Below, in pieces: positions 1 to 5,242 of a DNA stretch of 5,242 bases. This DNA comes from Atribacterota bacterium (GTDB lineage Bacteria; Atribacterota; Phoenicimicrobiia; Phoenicimicrobiales; Phoenicimicrobiaceae). A program made the position numbers and the translations under genes. The DNA is taken from assembly GCA_030668465.1 (NCBI GenBank), contig DAOUTX010000089.1, positions 1-5,242 on the forward strand, read 5' to 3'. How positions within the stretch are numbered: position 1 is the first letter of the stretch; the number at the start of each line of letters is the position of its first letter. Under the pieces are notes generated by a model, which was not told the origin of the DNA, did not search any database, and worked only from the letters and a program-made list of their open reading frames with translations.

Positions 1-246
1 AAAATAAACAGCGAAAGAGGAAAATCAATGAAAAAAGTTTTTATATTGTCATTAATATTATGGTAATCAATTTTTGCATCCTTTGGTGAATACGCCCCTT
101 TAAAAACGGTTCCAATCGGTATGGCAGTAGAATTTATGGATCATGCTGCCTGTGCCTATTTAAGTCAGGATAAAGGCTGGTTTGAGGAGGAAGGTTTAAA
201 CTTTACTTCCTATGAGAGCTACGTAACCGGTATGGCTTTGGCTTCT

Positions 247-261
247 GCTTTGGCCCGGGCA
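247..261 (+). other. Probable deletion junction between binding-protein and ATPase genes
   Basis: Translation passes from ALASALAR, typical of the binding-protein side, to LARALANSPYILLLDEP, typical of the ATPase segment that follows the signature motif. The residues ALAR/ALARA are expected in both parent genes, so a short shared stretch around TTGGCCCGGGC (250-260) could have served as recombination microhomology. The parents are not in the window, so the exact breakpoint is inferred. A permease gene may have lain in the lost segment. Confidence 0.6.
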
Positions 262-674
262 TTAGCTAATTCTCCTTATATTTTACTTCTTGATGAACCG
301 ATGAATAGTTTGGATTATCGTACTTCTAAACATCTCAGAACCGAATTTAAAATACTACAGAAAAAATTGGGTATCACCACCATTTATGTTACTCATAATT
401 TTTATGAGGTGGAAGAAATGGTAGAAAGAGTTGCTGTGCTTGATAAAGGAAGAGTAGAACAGATAGGTCTCCCCAAGGAGATATTTTTTCATCCCACAGA
501 GGTTGTTAATGATTTTATCGGTGCACCCAATATTTTAACTTGTGATTATTATAATAGATTAGGCTTCGGATTAGTGGAGGCAAAATGTGGCGATATTTCT
601 CTGGTGGTTTCCAGTGAAAGAGAGAAAATAAAGAAGGTGGCAATTTTACCGGAAGATATCTATCTTTCCGATAC

Positions 675-697
675 CAGGCCCCCCTGGGGGGGGCCTG
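675..697 (+). repeat. Perfect GC-rich inverted repeat (10-bp stem, 3-nt loop)
   Basis: CAGGCCCCCC (675-684) and GGGGGGCCTG (688-697) are exact reverse complements around the loop TGG, with runs of six C and eight G. It stands out sharply in very AT-rich DNA. It lies inside the TOBE-like part of the chimeric remnant and is read as TRPPWGGP (residues 185-192). A shorter nested palindrome CCAGG/CCTGG (674-678 and 683-687) overlaps it. The 3' side is followed by ATTTAAA and not by a T-run, so it is not a standard intrinsic terminator. It could be a small palindromic repeat, a stem-loop that arrests polymerase, or chance in an unconstrained gene. Confidence 0.75.
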
Positions 698-1042
698 ATT
701 TAAACAGAGTCAAAGGAAAACTAACTGAAACTAATGAATCATCTTCTACAGTCTGTTGCACTGTTATAACCGGAAAAAATTCTTTGAAGGTAAAGCTACC
801 CCGGGAGATATTTGCCACCATGAGTTTAAATACCGGTGATGAAGTTTGGTTAATCCTGGCTCTAAGAAAATTAAAAATTATTACCCATGACGGATAACGT
901 TTTAGTTAGAAAAATAAATTAATTTTTGGATACTTACAATTATTAATAATTAAAGTATATTAATTGAGAAATAAAAAATTAAAAATATCTTAAATTTTTT
1001 TAAAAAAAGAAGGATTTTTTCAATATTATATGGTATATTAAT

Positions 1043-1075
1043 TATAATATTATGTGGAACAATATTCTATATAAT
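1043..1075 (+). promoter_or_regulatory. Candidate promoter region of the IclR-type regulator gene
   Basis: Two exact TATAAT hexamers occur at 1043-1048 and 1070-1075, downstream of A/T tracts at about 971-1020 that could act as an UP-like element. Neither has a good -35 box at 16-18 bp; TTTTCA at 1017-1022 is a weak match at 20 bp from the first. The second hexamer lies between TGGAA elements, which would suit repression by a bound regulator. In DNA this AT-rich, TATAAT by chance is quite possible. Confidence 0.35.
1055..1069 (+). promoter_or_regulatory. Candidate IclR-family operator 1 (TGGAA-N5-TTCTA)
   Basis: TGGAACAATATTCTA is an imperfect inverted repeat with five-base arms and one mismatch. 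It resembles the E. coli IclR operator consensus TGGAAATNATTTCCA as I recall it (9 of 14 defined positions). The same TGGAACAA/TAT-like half-site recurs at 1075-1080, exactly 20 bp downstream, about two helical turns. It sits immediately upstream of a TATAAT box and of an IclR-family gene, whose members commonly autoregulate. Binding is inferred. Confidence 0.4.
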
Positions 1076-1089
1076 GGAACAAATATAAA

Positions 1090-1104
1090 GGGAAATACAT
1101 TCCA
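1090..1104 (+). promoter_or_regulatory. Candidate IclR-family operator 2, overlapping the ribosome site and start codon
   Basis: GGGAAATACATTCCA carries perfect GGAA/TTCC arms around a five-base core and agrees with 12 of 14 defined positions of the IclR consensus as I recall it. It covers the weak ribosome binding site (AAGGGA, 1088-1093) and touches the A of the ATG at 1104. Its centre is 35 bp from that of operator 1. A repressor bound here would block its own gene, so autoregulation is the natural inference. Confidence 0.45.
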
Positions 1105-1856
1105 TGAATTCAATCGAGAAATCTATACAAGTTTTAAATTATCTTAGTCGTGCGGAAAGAAGTGTAGGGATAACTGAATTAAGTTCAAAGTTATTATTTC
1201 CCAAGAGCACAATTCATAGAATGTTAAAAAGTTTATTAAGCTATTCTCTGGTTGATCAAGAAAGAGACACTTCTAAATATAGATTAGGATTGCGTATAAT
1301 CGAATATTCAAATTCATTTTTTAATTCGTTTGACTTCCGGCAAATTGCTAAACCAACTTTAAAAGATATTTGCAGGAAAACCAAGCTTACTACCTTTCTA
1401 ACTACCTGGTACAATGGTAGGGGTATTTGTATAGATTCAATTACTCCCTCTCGGGATGCAAATACCCATCTTTTTGTTGAAGTTGGAAAAGAAATGCCTT
1501 TCAATTGTGCTGCTTCTGCAAAAGTACTTTTAGCTTACCAGCCTTCTGAAGATATTAAAAGAATTATTAATGAAAAAACTCTTTCAAAATATACCTCAAA
1601 AACAATTATTAATCCTAAAAAATTAGAAGAGCATCTATCAGAGATTAGACATAAGGGTTTTTCTATTTGTAATGAAGAACTTGAAGAGGGAATAAAGGCA
1701 ATTTCGGCCCCTGTTAAAAATATTAATAAAGAAGTGATTGCGAGCATTACCATTGCTGGATTATCAAAAAGGATACCCGATGTCAATGTAAAAAAATTAA
1801 TTAAAGTTTTAGTTAATTCTGCTCAAGAATTATCCGGGATGTTAGGATATAAATGA
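1104..1856 (+). CDS. IclR-family transcriptional regulator
   Basis: This 250-residue protein has the usual length and two-domain plan of the IclR family. Residues 1-65 form a winged helix-turn-helix: SIQVLNYLS, then ITELSSKLLFPKSTIHRMLKSL with the recognition helix near 34-44, and a wing ending YRLGLRI (59-65). Residues from about 78 to 245 form the effector-binding domain, with the conserved GKEMPFNCAASAKVLLAY (128-145), GFSICNEELEEGIKAISAPV (185-204) and a C-terminal helix. Family members are soluble DNA-binding repressors or activators that respond to small carboxylic or aromatic ligands, often for catabolic genes next door. ATG 1104 is the only plausible start, with a weak AAGGGA site about 10 bases upstream. 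It lies 144 bp upstream of the carbamoyltransferase on the same strand. The effector cannot be told from sequence; a compound handled by the downstream enzyme or transporter is likely. Confidence 0.93.
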   Translation: MNSIEKSIQVLNYLSRAERSVGITELSSKLLFPKSTIHRMLKSLLSYSLVDQERDTSKYRLGLRIIEYSNSFFNSFDFRQIAKPTLKDICRKTKLTTFLTTWYNGRGICIDSITPSRDANTHLFVEVGKEMPFNCAASAKVLLAYQPSEDIKRIINEKTLSKYTSKTIINPKKLEEHLSEIRHKGFSICNEELEEGIKAISAPVKNINKEVIASITIAGLSKRIPDVNVKKLIKVLVNSAQELSGMLGYK

Positions 1857-1878
1857 TAAATATTTTATAAATATTTTA
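1857..1878 (+). repeat. Tandem 11-bp direct repeat TAAATATTTTA (two copies)
   Basis: Two exact adjacent copies (1857-1867 and 1868-1878) begin directly after the regulator stop codon. Each contains the palindrome AAATATTT, so the pair can also fold on itself. It is A/T only, and no function is evident. Confidence 0.6.
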
Positions 1879-1930
1879 GAAGTGATGTGGTACAAAATAC
1901 TTGTTTTAGTCTGACAGGAATTAAGAGCAA

Positions 1931-1948
1931 TTGGAATAAATAATCCAA
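1931..1948 (+). promoter_or_regulatory. Candidate IclR-family operator upstream of the carbamoyltransferase
   Basis: TTGGAATAAATAATCCAA has perfect TTGGA/TCCAA arms and pairs at seven of nine positions overall. It shares the TGGA(A)...TCCA arms with the two elements before the regulator gene, though its core is one base longer. A further lone TGGAA is at 1972-1976. A weak promoter could use TTGGAA (1931-1936) as -35 and TAATAT (1953-1958) as -10, so a bound protein would cover the -35 box. Its role as an operator is inferred. Confidence 0.4.
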
Positions 1949-1985
1949 CCAATAATATACAATTTATATTTTGGAAAACAAATTT

Positions 1986-1991
1986 AAGGAG
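1986..1991 (+). promoter_or_regulatory. Ribosome binding site that decides the carbamoyltransferase start
   Basis: AAGGAG lies 9 bases before ATG 2001. Another ATG at 1994, in a different frame, is only 2 bases from the site and does not open the gene, so 2001 is the better start. Confidence 0.8.
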
Positions 1992-2000
1992 TCATGAAAA

Positions 2001-2924
2001 ATGCTAAAAGGAAAAGACATATTAAACACTGCACAGTTTTCGCTTCAAGAATTAAATTTGATTATAAATACCGCCGCAAATTTTGAAAAAAGAGTTAAAA
2101 GCGGAGAAGTGATTAGAAATATGGAAGGTCAAGTAGTGGCCAGTTTATTTTTTGAACCGAGCACCAGAACCCGTCTTTCTTTTGAAACCGCGATAAACAG
2201 ATTAGGTGCCAGAGTGATTACCATGGCTAATGCAGCAAGTTCTTCTGTATCTAAAGGAGAAACTTTAGCTGATACTATCAGAACGATTGATGGTTATGTA
2301 GATGTTATCATTATGCGCCATCCTATGAAAGGTTCCGCCAAGATTGCTGCTGATAATGCTACTCACCCAGTTATTAATGGTGGTGATGGGGCTGGGCAGC
2401 ATCCCACTCAAGCCCTTTTAGATCTTTATACTATTCGTAAAGAAAAGGAAGTTTTGGACGGACATACTATAACTTTTTTAGGTGATTTGAAAAATGGACG
2501 AACGGTTCATTCTTTAGGATATTTTATGGCTTTATGTAAAAATAAAATGATTTTTGTTTCTCCAAAATCTTTGAAAATGCCTGTTGAAATAACTGCCGAA
2601 TTAAGATCATTGGGAGCAGAGATTGAAGAAACAGAAGATGTGGAAAAAGCCTTATCAGTTAGTGATATTGTTTATGTAACGAGAGTGCAAAGAGAGAGAT
2701 TTGAAAATCCGGAAGATTATGAAAAGGTTAAAGGTGTATACATTATAAATAGAGAAATGATTAACCGTGCTAAAAAAGGAATTACTATTCTCCACCCCCT
2801 ACCGAGAGTAGATGAAATTTCTACCGATGTTGATGATTACGAAGGAGCAGCTTATTTTAGACAAGCTCACAACGGTCTCTATGTTAGAATGGCCCTTTTA
2901 ACTCTAATCACTGGCAGAGCATAA
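2001..2924 (+). CDS. pyrB: Aspartate carbamoyltransferase catalytic subunit
   Basis: The enzyme transfers the carbamoyl group of carbamoyl phosphate to L-aspartate, giving N-carbamoyl-L-aspartate and phosphate, normally the first committed step of pyrimidine synthesis in the cytoplasm. At 307 residues it matches the catalytic chain of E. coli ATCase. The carbamoyl phosphate site is intact: S54-T-R-T-R58, S81 with K85-GETLADT, R106 in MRHP, H134 and Q137 in QHPTQ. So are R167 in GDLKNGRTVH, the aspartate-binding R228 and Q230 in TRVQRER, and the HPLPRVDE loop (265-272). TRVQ and the SxxxK-GETLADT loop argue for aspartate rather than ornithine as acceptor. No regulatory chain (pyrI) or other pyr gene is in the window; neighbours are an IclR regulator upstream and Liv-type permeases 78 bp downstream, so a catabolic or salvage role is possible. 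No terminator is seen before the permeases. Confidence 0.93.
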   Translation: MLKGKDILNTAQFSLQELNLIINTAANFEKRVKSGEVIRNMEGQVVASLFFEPSTRTRLSFETAINRLGARVITMANAASSSVSKGETLADTIRTIDGYVDVIIMRHPMKGSAKIAADNATHPVINGGDGAGQHPTQALLDLYTIRKEKEVLDGHTITFLGDLKNGRTVHSLGYFMALCKNKMIFVSPKSLKMPVEITAELRSLGAEIEETEDVEKALSVSDIVYVTRVQRERFENPEDYEKVKGVYIINREMINRAKKGITILHPLPRVDEISTDVDDYEGAAYFRQAHNGLYVRMALLTLITGRA

Positions 2925-2985
2925 AGGATTATTATTTTATAAGCCATTGTTTAAATTTTAAGGATAATTTATTGTAAAAAATAAA

Positions 2986-2996
2986 AAGGAAGTGGT
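2986..2996 (+). promoter_or_regulatory. Extended Shine-Dalgarno-like sequence before the first permease
   Basis: AAGGAAGTGGT agrees with the extended anti-SD complement AAGGAGGTGAT at 9 of 11 positions and ends 6 bases before ATG 3003, supporting that start. The rest of the 78-bp gap is AT-rich, with no convincing promoter or terminator hairpin. Confidence 0.6.
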
Positions 2997-3002
2997 GGTA
3001 GT

Positions 3003-3866
3003 ATGGGATTACAAATGTTAATAAATGCTATTCTGTTGGGAGGCTTATATGCCCTAATGGGTATAGGTTTTTCCTTGCAGTGGGGTATTAGCGGAATAAT
3101 TAATTTATCCTATGGAGCAATGGTTATTTTAGGTTCTTATATTTCCCTGGAATTTTTTAATTTTTTCCATATAGACCCGTTTATTAGTATGATAATGTCC
3201 GGGGCTATTCTTTTTGTAATAGGAGCAATAATATACCGTGGACTCTTACAGCCCTTTCTGAAAGGTGGAATTGTTTTTACCCTTATTTTAACTTTTGCTG
3301 TTAGATTAATAGTAGAAAATATTATATTGAAAGTGTGGTCTGCTGATTATCGTACTATACGCCTTACTTACGCTGGTAGTAATTTTCAATTCGGTGATGC
3401 TTATGTTCCTTTAACTAAATTTTTAACTTTTATTACCGCAGGAATATTAATCTATTTAACTTATCTTTTTATGATGAATACAAAAACCGGAAAAGGAATT
3501 CAGGCGGTTGCCTTAGACAAAGAAGGCGCACAGGCAGTAGGGATGGATGTGGAAAAAATGTATATGATTAATTTTGCCTTAGGGACTGCTTTGGCAGGAT
3601 TAACCGGTTCGCTTTGGGCGAGTATTTATGCTTTTTCTCCCCACCTTTTAGGACCCATCGTAGGAAAAGTGTTTGTTATCGCAATATTGGGTGGTTTAGG
3701 AAATATTTGGGGGGCAGCCGCCGGAGGTTTGCTTTTAGGGTTTGCAGAGACTGCAGGAGCATCCTTCCTTGGCTCACAGTGGCAGGAGGCTATCGGTATG
3801 GTAATTATGGTTTCCGTCTTGCTCTGGAGACCTTATGGACTTATGGGAAAAAAGTTTTTTAGTTAA
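3003..3866 (+). CDS. livH: Branched-chain amino acid-type ABC transporter permease, LivH family
   Basis: This is a 287-residue inner membrane protein with about eight hydrophobic segments (roughly 7-27, 32-50, 58-80, 89-109, 137-157, 187-210, 216-256 as one or two, and 262-276). The N-terminal pattern GIGFSLQWGISGIINLSYGA (20-39) matches the LivH signature GLSLIYG..RVINFAHG. The cytoplasmic coupling loop that meets the ATPase is NTKTGKGIQAVALDKEGAQAVGMDVEKM (159-186), and AGLTGSLWA (198-206) and AILGGLGNIWGAAAGGLLLGFAE (227-249) follow the family pattern. With the LivM-type partner it would form the import channel. The family moves branched-chain and other amino acids, urea, amides and related compounds, so the substrate is not fixed. 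No substrate-binding protein lies next to it here. The gene probably shares a transcript with livM, 36 bp downstream. Confidence 0.92.
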   Translation: MGLQMLINAILLGGLYALMGIGFSLQWGISGIINLSYGAMVILGSYISLEFFNFFHIDPFISMIMSGAILFVIGAIIYRGLLQPFLKGGIVFTLILTFAVRLIVENIILKVWSADYRTIRLTYAGSNFQFGDAYVPLTKFLTFITAGILIYLTYLFMMNTKTGKGIQAVALDKEGAQAVGMDVEKMYMINFALGTALAGLTGSLWASIYAFSPHLLGPIVGKVFVIAILGGLGNIWGAAAGGLLLGFAETAGASFLGSQWQEAIGMVIMVSVLLWRPYGLMGKKFFS

Positions 3867-3902
3867 TTTGGGAATTATTTGAAAGAAGAGGAGTGAAGAT
3901 AG

Positions 3903-4865
3903 GTGTCAAATAATAAAAAAGTAAATATCTTCTTATTAATAATAGCAGTAGTTTTATTTATCTTTTTACCACGTTTTTTATCAGGTTATTGGGTTCGGGT
4001 AATTACTACCATCTTTATGTATGCGGTAATTGCTCAAGGAATGAATATTATGTCCGGTTATATGGGTTATCTTCCTTTTGGTAATGCCATGTTTTTTGGG
4101 ATAGGAGCTTATGTTACTGCAATCGGTATGAGTAAGGGGCTGCCTTTTTTAGTCGTTGTTCCTTTAGCTGCTATTATTGCAATCTTGTTTAGTATTTTAT
4201 TAGGAATTCCGGTGCTTAGGCTTCGAGGTCATTATTTTGCTATAGCTACCATTGGGATGAGCGCAGCAATTTTATCAGTAGTGCAAAATGCTACTGAGAT
4301 AACCGGAGGGGCTATGGGAACTACTTTACCAATTATAGATAAAGCTCCGGGAATAACATATAATTACTTCTATTTAGCCATGCTTGGTTTAATGGTAATT
4401 ACTACCTTGAGTTTACATTTTATAATAAAATCAAGGTTTGGTTTTGGCATTCGAAGCATCAAAGCGAATGAAGAAGCGGCAAATTCTATGGGAATTAATA
4501 CTACTTATCATAAAGTAGTTGCCTGGGCTATAAGTGCTTTTTTTACCAGTATAGCCGGTGCTCTTTATGCATACTGGATGTCATTTATCGCTCCTGATGA
4601 AGTTTTTGATGTTATGATCGCCGTAAATACTATTGTTATTATGTTGATTGGAGGAGCTGGGAGTATTTTAGGCCCCATAATTGGTGCCTTTATAATTGAA
4701 CTGTTTACAGAAGTAGCTTGGAGCGCTTTTCTCGAATATCATCTGGCCGTATTAGGAATTATCATTATTATCATAGTATTTTTTGTTCCAAAAGGTGTAA
4801 CTGGTACTATCGGTGATTTTGTAAAAAGGAGAAAGTTAAGAGTGGAAAAGAAGGTGAGCATTTAA
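3903..4865 (+). CDS. livM: Branched-chain amino acid-type ABC transporter permease, LivM family
   Basis: This 320-residue membrane protein is the second permease of the importer. It starts with GTG 3903, supported by AGGAG at 3889-3893, nine bases upstream. Family marks are NIMSGYMGYLPFGNAMFFGIGAYV (48-71, LivM pattern GY.G..SLGHA.FFGIGAY), LRLRGHYFAIATIGM (105-119), and the cytoplasmic loop KSRFGFGIRSIKANEEAANSMGINTTYHKVVAW (176-208). AGALYAYWMSFIAPD (218-232) and IGGAGSILGPIIGAFIIE (249-266) also fit. A long isoleucine-rich last helix (282-295) is followed by a basic tail (308-317). Its neighbours are livH 36 bp upstream and the LivG-type ATPase starting one base after its stop, so the three are co-translated. 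The substrate is not set by the sequence; urea (Urt) and amide transporters have similar permeases. Confidence 0.93.
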   Translation: MSNNKKVNIFLLIIAVVLFIFLPRFLSGYWVRVITTIFMYAVIAQGMNIMSGYMGYLPFGNAMFFGIGAYVTAIGMSKGLPFLVVVPLAAIIAILFSILLGIPVLRLRGHYFAIATIGMSAAILSVVQNATEITGGAMGTTLPIIDKAPGITYNYFYLAMLGLMVITTLSLHFIIKSRFGFGIRSIKANEEAANSMGINTTYHKVVAWAISAFFTSIAGALYAYWMSFIAPDEVFDVMIAVNTIVIMLIGGAGSILGPIIGAFIIELFTEVAWSAFLEYHLAVLGIIIIIIVFFVPKGVTGTIGDFVKRRKLRVEKKVSI

Positions 4866-4866
4866 G

Positions 4867-5242
4867 GTGGGAGAAAATAATACAATCTTAAAAATAAAAA
4901 ATTTAAGTAAACATTTTGGAGCTTTAAAGGCAGTAGATGAGGTTAGCTTTGAAGTAAAAAAGGGTGAAATAGTTGGGTTAATTGGTCCTAATGGTGCTGG
5001 GAAAACAACTTTAACTAATCTTGTTAACGGTACTTATCCCAAGACTGAGGGAAAAGTACTTTTTAAAGATTTAGATATAAGTAATTTAAAACCTTACCAG
5101 ATAGCAAGAATGGGGTTAACCCGCACCTATCAAGTAGTGAAACCTTTAATAGGAATGACTGTAGAGGAAAACGTTTTAGTCGGTTCCCTTTATGGAAGAG
5201 ATAAGAGAAATACTGATATGAAAAATGCATCTAAAAGAGCCA
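4867..5242 (+). CDS. livG: Branched-chain amino acid-type ABC transporter ATPase, LivG family (partial, runs off the window)
   Basis: A GTG at 4867, one base after the livM stop, opens a frame of 125 codons that continues past the window end. The site AAGGTGA (4851-4857), inside the end of livM, lies nine bases upstream and supports this start and translational coupling. The residues read ILKIKNLSKHFGALKAVDEVSFEV (7-30), Walker A GPNGAGKTT (40-48), EGKVLFKDLDISNL (61-74), then ARMGLTRTYQ (80-89) with the Q-loop glutamine at 89, then MTVEENVLVGS (97-107). The (R/T)RT(F/Y)Q...MTV.ENV pattern after Walker A is typical of LivG (and UrtD) and differs from LivF. The signature, Walker B and H-loop lie beyond the window. 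It would hydrolyse ATP on the cytoplasmic face of the LivHM channel. A LivF-type partner probably follows. Confidence 0.92.
   Translation, partial: MGENNTILKIKNLSKHFGALKAVDEVSFEVKKGEIVGLIGPNGAGKTTLTNLVNGTYPKTEGKVLFKDLDISNLKPYQIARMGLTRTYQVVKPLIGMTVEENVLVGSLYGRDKRNTDMKNASKRA

Larger units (their letters stand above)
28..897 (+). pseudogene. Chimeric ABC transporter remnant: substrate-binding protein N-terminus fused to ATPase C-terminus, with a stop in the signal peptide
   Basis: Reading from ATG 28 (AGAGG ribosome site at 16-20) gives a signal-peptide-like start, MKKVFILSLILW, then a TAA at 64-66, then the same frame stays open from 67 to the stop at 895-897. The first part resembles an NMT1/TauA-like periplasmic binding protein (VPIGMAVEF, LSQDKGWFEEEGLNF, YVTGMALASALAR). 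Around 247-261 it changes without a frameshift into an ABC ATPase: Walker B ILLLDEP (residues 54-60 counted from ATG 121), D-loop SLD (63-65), H-loop TH (91-92), then a TOBE-like tail (about 139-255) as in ModC/WtpC/CysA-type ATPases. Walker A, the Q-loop and the LSGGQ signature are absent, so it cannot work as an ATPase, and the binding protein has lost most of its length. The open part begins at ATG 121, but no ribosome site precedes that codon. I infer a dead gene produced by deletion; a metagenome assembly join is the alternative. Confidence 0.82.

Noticed and set aside
675..697. GC-rich stem-loop as an intrinsic terminator
   Set aside because: The stem is strong, but it is followed by ATTTAAACAG and not by a T-run, and it lies about 200 bp before the stop codon of the frame.
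988..1010. A/T-only inverted repeat that could be a terminator after the chimeric remnant
   Set aside because: The stem would consist almost entirely of A-T pairs from homopolymer tracts; no GC-containing hairpin followed by a T-run is present.
1256..1504. Reverse-strand open frame of 82 codons within the regulator gene
   Set aside because: It lies wholly inside the IclR gene, has no recognisable domain and no ribosome site, and is a shadow of the coding strand.
1535..1786. Reverse-strand open frame of 83 codons within the regulator gene
   Set aside because: It is antisense to the conserved IclR effector domain; its hydrophobic, serine-rich reading is a by-product of the AT-rich codons on the other strand.
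2001..2924. Ornithine, putrescine or YgeW-type carbamoyltransferase
   Set aside because: The S-x3-K-GETLADT loop, TRVQRER and HPLPRVDE segments match aspartate carbamoyltransferase, and there is no HCLP-type ornithine loop or inserted knot segment.
3614..3862. Second + strand frame of 82 codons inside livH
   Set aside because: It overlaps the conserved 3' part of livH in another frame and its translation shows no family features.
1..5242. CRISPR array, tRNA, rRNA, insertion sequence or attachment site
   Set aside because: No regularly spaced direct repeats, cloverleaf-like segments, transposase reading or terminal inverted repeats with target duplication were seen on either strand.

Overview
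The window is AT-rich and reads entirely on the + strand. It shows bacterial-type Shine-Dalgarno sites, heavy use of AGA (Arg) and ATA (Ile) codons, some GTG starts, and an IclR-family regulator. These traits suggest a low-GC, probably anaerobic bacterium such as an Atribacterota- or Firmicutes-like lineage. That placement is an inference from composition and gene content; no marker gene is present to settle it.

Layout. (1) Positions 28-897 hold a decayed, chimeric gene. It begins as a secreted ABC substrate-binding protein, has a TAA stop inside its signal peptide, and then switches in frame (around 247-261) into the C-terminal half of an ABC ATPase with a TOBE-like tail. The Walker A region is gone. 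The simplest reading is a microhomology-mediated deletion that collapsed a binding protein / permease / ATPase operon. A perfect 10-bp GC-only-but-one stem-loop lies in its 3' half (675-697). (2) An AT-rich spacer (898-1103) ends in IclR-operator-like TGGAA...TTCCA elements and TATAAT boxes, followed by an IclR-family regulator (1104-1856). (3) A second spacer (1857-2000) holds another TGGA...TCCA palindrome, then a complete aspartate carbamoyltransferase, pyrB-like (2001-2924). (4) After 78 bp come two permeases of the branched-chain amino acid (LivH/LivM) ABC family (3003-3866 and 3903-4865) and, one base after the livM stop, the start of a LivG-type ATPase (GTG at 4867) that runs off the window end.

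How the genes may work together. livH, livM and livG are closely packed and clearly co-transcribed. The carbamoyltransferase probably belongs to the same transcription unit, and the IclR regulator next to it probably controls itself and this unit through the repeated TGGAA-type sites. A catalytically intact ATCase placed between an IclR regulator and a Liv-type importer, instead of among pyrimidine biosynthesis genes, raises the possibility of a catabolic or salvage role with an imported ureido or amino compound. That is a hypothesis. No wholly new system is evident here; the collapsed ABC operon and this regulator-carbamoyltransferase-transporter arrangement are the points most worth following.
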